The translations under genes were made by a program, and so were the position numbers. The notes under the pieces were generated by a model, which saw only the letters and a program-made list of their open reading frames with translations, was not told where the DNA came from and made no database searches. This document shows, one piece after another, positions 56,183-64,000 of a stretch of DNA of 64,000 nucleotides (positions within the stretch are counted from its first letter, which is position 1; each line of letters starts with the position of its first letter). The DNA is taken from assembly GCA_018292915.2 (NCBI GenBank), contig JACVVK020000032.1:1077501-1141500 (forward strand), written 5' to 3'. The DNA comes from Batillaria attramentaria. Lineage: Eukaryota > Mollusca > Gastropoda > Batillariidae.

Positions 56183-56286
56183 GGGAGCCGGGGTGGTCGA
56201 TTGGTAGTGCTGGCTTTTTCATCGTTGCCTTGTCTTTCCGTACGTGGTGGAAAACGACGTTAAACTCCCAAACACCCACCCACCCT
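56183..56286 (+). mobile_element. tRNA-SINE 'ACCC-tail' copy, internally deleted
   Basis: The head runs to 'gattggtag', then jumps to 'tgctggctttttcatcg', losing the B box. The tail is intact. Confidence 0.8.
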
Positions 56287-56421
56287 CTTAGTTTAAAAAA
56301 AAAAAAAATTCTCGTAAACTTCAGGAGAACTCCGCTAAAGTTCTGCTACGGAAGAAGATTCCACTTTCCTGCTTAGTGGTTTGTTCCTTGTTTTGCTGTT
56401 GTATCACATGTTGTTATAAAA

Positions 56422-56705
56422 TAATAATAATAATATTGTATAGGCGCTTTACCCTGTTTCATGAATCGGCTCAAAGCGCCGAGAACTGAACCCAACACAC
56501 ACGCTCACGTGAATCACACACATTCTCTCACACACTGGTCATAAACACATTACAATCACGTGGTGGGAAGGGTCAACTCAGCTATTTAAATTTCGGAATT
56601 TAGAATTGCATTTATTTTTAAAATTTGGTGGGCCGAACATTTCCAAGGCAGAGGGGGAGGAAGTCGGAGTACGCCCGGAAAGAACCCCCGACGATCGGTC
56701 CTAAT
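56422..56705 (-). mobile_element. tRNA-SINE 'ATT-tail' family
   Basis: The tail is (AAT)n at 56422-56435 and the body matches 59248-59608. The tRNA head is truncated after 'agaacccccgacgatcgg'. Confidence 0.8.
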
Positions 56706-57358
56706 GAACGGTGCCACCGTCATACGAGAAGGAAAATATTGTAACCTTAGAATATTGTTTACATCTAAGCCGTATCGGTTGTTATCAAGAAATATCAAGA
56801 GGGCATGAAGGTCGCACGTGAAGGGCCACTTAGGCTAATGGCCATGGACTTGCTCCTTGACAATCTCTGTTTACCATCCTGATTTCCAGTTCGTGCACCG
56901 CGTATAACGCTGTATGCTTAGTGCTTTATATTTATGTTATGTATGTTAATTATGTTGTGTATGAAAAAGGCGGAAGTTTTGTTTCAATCGGCCTTCAGTG
57001 CCGCAATGCACTGGTCAAGCTGTTCCTATAAACAAGGCTTCAAAGAGCAAAATGTTTGCACTGTAATCTCTAGACCGCTCCAGACCACTTTGCAAACGAA
57101 CAATAGTGCGTGAAATGTTGGTTTACATCAATATTACTGTGCTCCATCACATGCGGCAAAAAAAAGTGAAAACACGACATCAACAACAACAACAACAGTA
57201 GCAACAGCATCACCAATACAACGAAAATTAAATCATCATATAATGATAATCATTAAATGATTCAGTTCCTATAGGCTTTTGTTCTTCATAACTGAGCTTC
57301 TTTACAATTACACAAACAAACAAAACAAAATCCTTTAAGCTTTTGTTTTAGTCCTCAC

Positions 57359-57382
57359 CTTCATCGTGGGCGTATTCTCCAT
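57359..57382 (-). CDS. Candidate first coding exon of an unseen gene (8 codons)
   Basis: On the - strand CACCATGG, a near-ideal Kozak context, opens an 8-codon frame (MENTPTMK) that ends AAG|GTGAGG, a strong donor. Upstream (57420-57780) is moderately GC-rich with few repeats, which could be promoter and 5'UTR. The rest of such a gene would have to lie at lower coordinates, where I found no convincing exon. A chance match is quite possible. Confidence 0.25.
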
Positions 57383-57863
57383 GGTGTTGAAGTCTTCGAT
57401 CGATCTACCGCAAATCACTGCTTTCGTGTAAACAAAAATCCAGGTGTCTCAACTGAAATCGGTTTCGTTTATGTCCCAGTTGCAATCTGAGAGTCAGCAA
57501 CCACGCACCGCGTACACCAGCGCAGCAGGAATCTGCTATGAGAGCGGGAGAGACTGAGGGAGCGAGTGAGGGGGAGGGGACGACAGTGATGTTCAAGGAA
57601 CGGAGGTGACACGCCTCCTCTGTTACCCCCTCCCTACTTGCACGGTGGGGCAGGCGAGAGTGGCGTGCTCGATTGACCAGCGGCGTGTTTAGTAACTGGC
57701 GGAAAACGCTTGTTGCAGGGCTAGATAGTGCACGTAGTAATGGTCCCTGAACACGGAGATCATTTTGGATTACGTACGCCAACTTGAATCGAGTACCCTT
57801 GGCGTATGTTTACTATGAGGCACCGAAAGAGTGAGTGAGCTCCGCCCGTGTTGGTCGAGTGGT

Positions 57864-57951
57864 CCATTCTCCAGTAGCCAAGAGGCGTGGCTTGTCGTCA
57901 CATTCAGTGAAGCACAGACGCGTCACGCCCTTCTTGTCAACTGGAGAATGG
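57864..57951. other. 88 bp imperfect hairpin
   Basis: The left arm CCATTCTCCAGTAGCCAAGA and the right arm TCTTGTCAACTGGAGAATGG pair with two mismatches and extend through GGCGTG/CACGCCC. The loop is about 34 bases. Confidence 0.6.
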
Positions 57952-58222
57952 TACATGTAGCACGGAGAGGCGGCAGAGGCCAGATTGCAGTGCGTATCTT
58001 TCAAATTCATTTATTCATTTATGTTGGGAGGGAAGGGGGGCCGGGCGAGGCAAGGGAGGGGGGAGAGGCGATTTTCAAGTGTGCGAAGCAGTTCACAACA
58101 GAAATATGTTATTGATTGCAGAGTGCATTAGATGAGGGTATTGTGTAGGCCACAGTCATGATCAGAGCAAAAGATAGGGATCGAAATACAAAGGGGGTCG
58201 TTGAATCGAACAGGCGGTTAGT

Positions 58223-58227
<5 letters not shown>

Positions 58228-58295
<68 letters not shown>
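58228..58295 (+). repeat. (CT)n microsatellite
   Basis: Pure CT run of about 67 bases. Confidence 0.95.
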
Positions 58296-58297
<2 letters not shown>

Positions 58298-58605
58298 TTC
58301 CTGGTCTAACTGTTTTTTCTTTATCAGTTCCTCTTTTCAATTTTCTTTCTTATTAGGGCAACGGCAACTTTGAAAATGGTCTTTGTATGCCTGTAACTTC
58401 TTCCGCTGTAAAATGAAGTACATGTATCGTTTTCGTTATCGTTATACATGGTGGCAAAGGACGTTAAACTCCCAAACCGTCCCTTCCCCCTCCCCCTTCG
58501 CCCCCTCCCCCTCCGCCCCCCTCCCCCCCCCCCATCCCCATCGTTATCGTCATTGTTATCGTTATCCCTCTGAGGAGAGTGTTGGCGGCTGAATGATTTC
58601 CAGGG

Positions 58606-58875
58606 TAAGAGTCGAGGTTAATTTAATCCACGGCTACGGGCCTAACCCAGACTAGGACAAAAGAAACAACAACAAAAAAGTTATATACAAAAAGTAGGCG
58701 AAGAAAGGAAGAAATATATATCCTTCTATAACGGCTTAGGCATCTTGCTGGAATGGACCCGCTTCCTGATTTAAAACAAAAAAACAACAGAAAATTTAAC
58801 CCTAGAGCTAGTTTAGTTCGAGATTAGACTCTAACCCGGGGCTAAAACCCCTAACCTCGACTTCTACATGCGGAG
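58606..58875. mobile_element. MITE, same family, copy 2
   Basis: It shares 'gtcgaggtta', 'ctacgggcctaacccagact', 'tataacggcttaggca' and 'taaccctagagcta' with 45639-45934. The outer ends are more degraded. Confidence 0.8.
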
Positions 58876-59247
58876 CCAGTAATGTTCACCCACGTACATT
58901 GACCCTGAGAGCATGAGTTCAGTGTGTATTCACACACGACAACGCAGTTCAGTGTCTGATCCCACATTTTCAGTTCTCTCTGCGCTCGGCCGGCATCACC
59001 AGTGTGCTCTCCTTGTCTGCATCGCGTACACCGTCCGAAGAAGCCCGCCCGTGCGCTGTTATCGACAATTAATGATAACTGGAATGTCAGTTGCATTGTT
59101 TGTGTCAGTTTCCGTGCAATAGAGGCTCTCTCAAGAATACTAAAGTAAGTTGTCTTAGGGGCGTGGGCAGGGATATCCTGTTGCCGGAAATCACGCTGCT
59201 CCAATGTCTTCCTAGTTCCCTAATCAGCAAAAACAGCTGTTTGTATG

Positions 59248-59608
59248 TAATAATAATAATAATAATAATGAGTATTGTGTAGGCGCTTTACCCACTTTCA
59301 TGAATCGGCTCAAAGCGCCGCGAACTGAACCCAGCACGCTTACGTGAATCACACGCATTCTCTCACATACTGGACATAAACACATTACAATCACGTGGTG
59401 CGAAGGGTCAGCTCAGCTATTTAAATTTCGGAATTTAGAATTGCTGAACATTTCCAGAGCAGAGGGGGAGGAAGCCGGAGTACCCGGAGAGAACCCCCCG
59501 CTACAATCGGCCCGAATGGAAAAATTCTTTGCCCCGGGTGGGACTCGAACTCTTGACCTCTCGCATTGGTAACAAGTCTCCTTAACCACTAGACCACCGA
59601 CCGCCCCG
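59248..59608 (-). mobile_element. tRNA-SINE 'ATT-tail' family, full-length
   Basis: On the - strand it starts GGTCGGTGGTCTAGTGGTTAA (A box), then B box GAGTTCGAGTCCCAC, a ~250 bp body, and an (ATT)n tail. It is the only copy here with the whole tRNA head. Confidence 0.88.
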
Positions 59609-60087
59609 GTGTATGTGTAATAATTGTTAGTTCATGTTGAGAACCACCTGACCGCCGCTTCGAATCTTCTCCCTAATGTCCCCGTTTGAATTATGTGTTT
59701 GTAAGAAGTGCAGTTTAATTCACTTGAGTGATGAATAGTACCACAACATCCTGGTTTGTCCTAACTCGTGAACCAAGCCAATGACAGCTCTTGGCTAAAC
59801 TGAGGTACGACCTCGACCTCTTAGCCACGTGACTGGGGTCAGGTTTGTCCATATTTTTCTGATATTAGGAAGAAAAAAAAGTATTCCTGGGCATTTTTGG
59901 AAACCGGCGACCGAATGCTTTAAAATTTAAAGAGTTCAAGTGTTCCAAACAGATGTCACTATTAAAATAAGCTCGTGAAATTCATAAATGAAATCAGCGA
60001 GTTTTGGCAAATGTACGTTAGTCAACCTTAACACACAGGCATATATCTACATAAGCACGCTAGTATGTATGTATATATGTATTTGTA

Positions 60088-60088
60088 C

Positions 60089-60156
<68 letters not shown>
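60088..60156 (+). repeat. (GT)n microsatellite
   Basis: GT run adjoining a 5'-truncated SINE. Confidence 0.95.
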
Positions 60157-60157
<1 letters not shown>

Positions 60158-60171
60158 CGAAGTCCGTCGAA

Positions 60172-60314
60172 TTTGTGGACTCTCAATGCTCGGTCGTGAG
60201 TTCGAATCCCGGCTGGGGCCAAATATTCGTGCTGGCCTTTTTCTCGTTGCCCCGTCTTTGATATCACCCTTACGTGGTGGAAAAGGACGTTAAATTCCTA
60301 AACACCCACCCACC
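60172..60314 (+). mobile_element. tRNA-SINE 'ACCC-tail' copy, 5' truncated
   Basis: It begins within the tRNA head, keeps B box GAGTTCGAATCCCGG and the tail. Confidence 0.83.
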
Positions 60315-60853
60315 ACGCCCGTCGAATTTGTGTGCGAATGATTGTGAGGGAGGTGGGTATGAGGTTGTCTTATTATTTTGATTATTGATCTGTTTCATGT
60401 ACCCACTGGGGTTCTGAAATTTAAAAAAAAAAAAAATGAAACTGAACAAAAATGAAAATTGGAAATCAGTCACTCTCTAGGACGGAGAATTTAAAGCAGA
60501 AACACAACCAGCAAATCGCATATTCCGCAAATTTTCGTCTCAGTCTGCAATTTCTAATGACCGTTTCAAGTCTTTCAGCTGTTCTTGCACTGAGCCGCCT
60601 TTCGGCAACCGGTTGTCTGTGCAGATTCACGGAGGTTCAATCGAAAGTTGCTTGCGACTTGAAAAGTGAAAGGCAATCATCGCCGGAATAGCGGTGTTGA
60701 GCATTAAAAACGGAAGACACGCCCGAAGGAGACGAAGACGGTAATGGGAAAATGATTGCATTCTGAAACACGCCTGAAACTGATTATTCTGGTGTTTTCT
60801 CAATGCACTTTCTTCATTTTATTCTGGTCGTTTCGGGTTTTAAAGAAGAAGAA

Positions 60854-61030
60854 GGGTGGGTGGCTGGGTGTTTAGGCGTTTAACGTCCTTTTCCACCACA
60901 TACGGGTGATATCAAAGACGGGGCAACGATGAAAAAGGCCAGCACAAATATTTGACCCCAGCCGGAATTCGAATTCGCGACCCGAGCATTGAGAGTCCAA
61001 CGCTCTACCATTCAGGTATCCCGGTTCCCC
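60854..61030 (-). mobile_element. tRNA-SINE 'ACCC-tail' copy
   Basis: Full-length on the - strand with several substitutions in the head. Confidence 0.83.
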
Positions 61031-61502
61031 TAAAGAAACAAACAAACAAACAAACAAACACCACGACTGTCAGTTTCGAATGCAGCAAAAAACACCACGA
61101 CTGTCAGTTTCCAGTGCAGCACGTTTGTGACAGTTTGGGGAAATTGACATTCAAGTCATACAGAAACTGGCTTACGGCCGCGGAGTGTTTAGGCGTAATT
61201 GACGTGACACATTGAGCGACATGGGCCGTTAAGTGGCCGGAAGTCAGAGGGAAATCGTTTAGGCGCGTGTCGCGAGTGGCGGGGCAAGGGGAGGTCATCC
61301 CGTCTCTTGGCACTCCTCAGTGCCGGGGTCCAAGTCAGAGTCCAGGTCTTGTGACAATGTTACGTTGTTACGCTAAAGTTTTTACACACACACAAGTATT
61401 CAAGTCTTGTTAAGTCAAACTTTTATCCGGGACCTCTTAGGGGCATTGGATATTAGTTAACACCACCCATAACGATTGTTCGCCGTAATGTGGATAAAGG
61501 AC

Positions 61503-61541
<39 letters not shown>

Positions 61542-61572
61542 GTGGCACACACACACACACACACACACACAC
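61503..61572 (+). repeat. (CA)n microsatellite
   Basis: Two CA runs separated by 'ccgtgg'. Confidence 0.95.
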
Positions 61573-61827
61573 TTCAGCTTTTCCGCCACTCTCCCACGCA
61601 CAAGAAGCGGACTCACACAAACGCACGTCCGGCATAACCGGGTCAGGGACGAAGCCGAAAACTGATTCTACCTCATCCTTGAGGTAGCCTGCCGGCTCAG
61701 TGTCCCTAACTGGGCCTATACTGTGCACCAGCTAGGACGCGATGTTTCGGCTTCGTCCCAATATGTCCATATAAACTAGAACCTCTATGTCTGTCACGCT
61801 GCTGAGATAGAAAACTACTCCTTTTAA

Positions 61828-62220
61828 AAAATCTAAGGCTGTTTGCCAGATACAAGGATGCTTCATTTGGACATTGCGACCCATTTTGAGACTTTGTGAC
61901 TCCGAATATTAGAGAAATGCGACCTTCTTTGAGCCTGCGGTCCATTTTTGAACAGACTGGGACTCGATAAATCCGCTAAAATTAGCAGCCAATCAGCACC
62001 GTCTAGCTGGTCCTCAGTCCACAACCAAATAACGTCGTCTGTTCAGTACGCGGTACACTTCTAGAACAACATCAGTATTATACGACGACCAGAGTCACCA
62101 CAATGGTCTCAGATGCTATACTGTGACCCACGTGACTGATTCTGATGCGCACAGTCAGCACATTCGATGAAAAGTTGTCCACACGCTGTTGTACGCCTGT
62201 CGTACGTATTGAGACTTCAA
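61828..62220 (+). repeat. Dispersed repeat copy B (without insertions)
   Basis: It is homologous to 44985-46150, with about a fifth of positions differing by eye. It lacks both insertions of copy A. Confidence 0.75.
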
Positions 62221-62313
62221 AGGTCTGCAATCACAGCAAAAATCCGCAAACATTGCGGGTTTTTTTGTGTTTTTTTTTTAACTGCGACTCCTTCGACTGT
62301 GCATAATCCAGGC

Positions 62314-62567
62314 AACTGTGTCACAGTTGCAGAGTTTTCAGCGCTTCGGGGACCCTTATAAAACCACAGCACGAGTTTGCCGTGACATTATTTGGCTTTT
62401 GGTCAGTGAGCGAGACACATCGCTACAGCGTCTAGCGAATGTTCAGTGCTGCACGATCTTTCTCGCTCAGTGTCAAAACGGAAACTGAGCTGTGAAACTG
62501 ATAAGGCTGCCTTAGGCTTTTATTGGGGTTTCAGGGACGCTGAAAACTCTGCAACTGTGACAGAGTT
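62314..62567. repeat. 30 bp inverted repeat pair
   Basis: 'cacagttgcagagttttcag' with flanks (62314-62343) is inverted at 62538-62567 with one mismatch over 30 bases; the spacer is ~194 bases. Confidence 0.75.
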
Positions 62568-63907
62568 GACTGTGCTTGTTGACTCTGTAAATGTTTTACA
62601 CACTTCGGAAAGCTTTTTTGGGGGGGAGCTTAAATCTTTAACTCATTGCCGACGATGACCGCGCGCCGTCAGTAATTACCCCGTGACCCAGGCACTGCGT
62701 ATTCCAGCTCTCATTTTTGCCTTAAATTTTCACTTATTCCGAGCTAGTTCAGAATGAGTTAATGAGTTAATGAGTTAGTAAAAAGTTAGGTCACAAGTTT
62801 TCCAACATCCACTTCCAATAAATATGCACAATTTCACAGTTTCACACAAAAACTGATTTATTCCTGAAAAACTTTGGCGACTGGAATACCAAACGTACTA
62901 TAAAGTACCTTCGATTCCGTACCCCTGTCACCGTAGCCACACCGGTCTTACAATCATATAATAGAGTTGTCACACGTTGCGCTTCTGCAGGCCTACCAGC
63001 GGCAAAATGCCCTCAGGGCCAATTAAATCCGCTTGTAGCGGGCACTCCCCGGAGACGCCGCCTGTGAATAGAGCACGGTCCTTTTGCTTTTTTTCCTCGC
63101 CACGCCAGCAAGTCGCCGCTGACCACGCTTTGTGTATTGGAGCGCCGGGCCGGCGGTGCAGCTGGTAGCCAAAGTGTGTTGCAACGTGTGACCGCAACCC
63201 ACCCCACCCCCCCCCCCCCCCCGCGCAATACACAAGCGGGTGCGGCCTCGCAGGCTCTCTACGTTTGACTGGCAAGGCCTGAACCATTTGACCCACCTCA
63301 CCACACTGTTGAAACCTGCAAAAGGTTTCGAATGTAATCTAGCCGTTTCAATTACGGAAAAGGGCACATCTAACCAGGAACAGGCCATCATTGAAGTAAT
63401 GAAGGGGGGGGGGGGGACCTCCCAGGGTACCGTGGCCTATTGCGTGGAAAACCAAAACCAAAACCGTGATTGAGTAATGAAGGCCGCCTGCTGGTGTGTG
63501 CTCTTTTCCGTGATTACTGGGTGAGACGCAAAACCCATTTTCCTCGCAGTAGACAGAGTTTGCCGTCATTTGGTCAAAGGATTTAAGTGCCATGGATTTG
63601 ACAGGCACTTCTGGACCCGTTTACCTTTTCACGACGGAAGCGCTTCGACCAGCGACCCTGTGTTGTTAACCTCTAAGCGTTTTGACGGTAACCAGTACTC
63701 TACATTGCCATTTGAGTGTATCAATAAATTATATGACAACAGGAAAGGGCTGTGGTGTTTCCGTTCAATCCGGCTTGCCTTTCAGTTTCCTTACTGGTTT
63801 TTCTCAGTCACACCCTAACTTAAATAGACACAAGAGATAGCCCAAAAGTGAGGTTTACCACCAATAAATCGATGTCAGTTGCAAACAACAACAGTTGCAG
63901 AAGCTGC

Positions 63908-64000
63908 GGGGAGCCAGGATAGCCAAATGGTAGAGCGTTGGGTGGGTGGGGTGGTTGCTTGGGGGGGGGGGGGTAACGTCCTTTTCCACCACATACGGGT
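63908..64000. mobile_element. Composite SINE: + strand head fused to - strand tail, cut by window end
   Basis: GGGAGCCAGGATAGCC...GAGCGTTG (63908-63940) is the + head. It switches to GGTGGGTGGGG and 'aacgtccttttccaccacat', the - strand tail of the same family. Confidence 0.7.

Noticed and set aside
57405..57782. 125-codon - strand ORF
   Set aside because: It opens at TTG; the region is better explained as possible 5' flank of the 57382 ATG.

Overview
This 64 kb window is nuclear DNA from an intron-rich invertebrate, most likely a marine gastropod mollusc. That assignment is an inference. It rests on the exon-intron style, the animal-type protein sequences, and dense tRNA-derived SINEs, long (GT)n and (CT)n tracts and small DNA transposons. 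Two genes are clear. Both were reconstructed exon by exon, with splice phases that close across every intron.

The + strand from 926 to 19884 carries USP7 (HAUSP deubiquitinase): 32 coding exons and about 1073 residues. The set includes an acidic N-terminal exon, a MATH/TRAF domain, the USP catalytic core with its Cys, His and Asp, and the C-terminal ubiquitin-like domains with the activating tail. The start codon exon was not found and probably lies left of the window. A roughly 1.2 kb 3'UTR ends near a poly(A) signal at 21048.

The - strand from 41923 down to 25662 carries lethal giant larvae (LLGL): 25 coding exons and 1123 residues, complete from ATG to stop. It has WD-repeat propellers, the aPKC phosphorylation and polybasic segment, and an acidic C-terminal tail. 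Its 3'UTR runs to a poly(A) signal at 23017-23022. The two genes are convergent (tail to tail). Between them lie a small DNA transposon (21198-21538) and an orphan - strand ORF (21900-22409), which appears to continue in another frame. USP7 trims ubiquitin from its substrates and Lgl is a cortical polarity scaffold; nothing here links them beyond adjacency.

The stretch from about 42 to 64 kb has no gene I can establish. One tiny candidate first exon (57359-57382, - strand) with a strong Kozak context and donor is worth checking. The rest is repeats: about ten copies of one SINE, two copies of a longer tRNA-SINE, a MITE family nested inside an older dispersed repeat, an interstitial telomere-like block, long microsatellites, and two CAGT/GACT-word-rich, CpG-rich stretches (42.6-44.3 and 47.0-48.5 kb).

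The most interesting material is in the repeats. One family carries arrays of TCAAGGTCA, the extended half-site of NR5A/ERR nuclear receptors, inside USP7 introns. Several elements with CAG...CTG ends have perfect 5 or 6 bp target duplications. Two insertions can be read directly against an empty homologous copy in the same window. There are two hairpins, and one GC-AG intron. I did not find evidence of a new multi-gene system.
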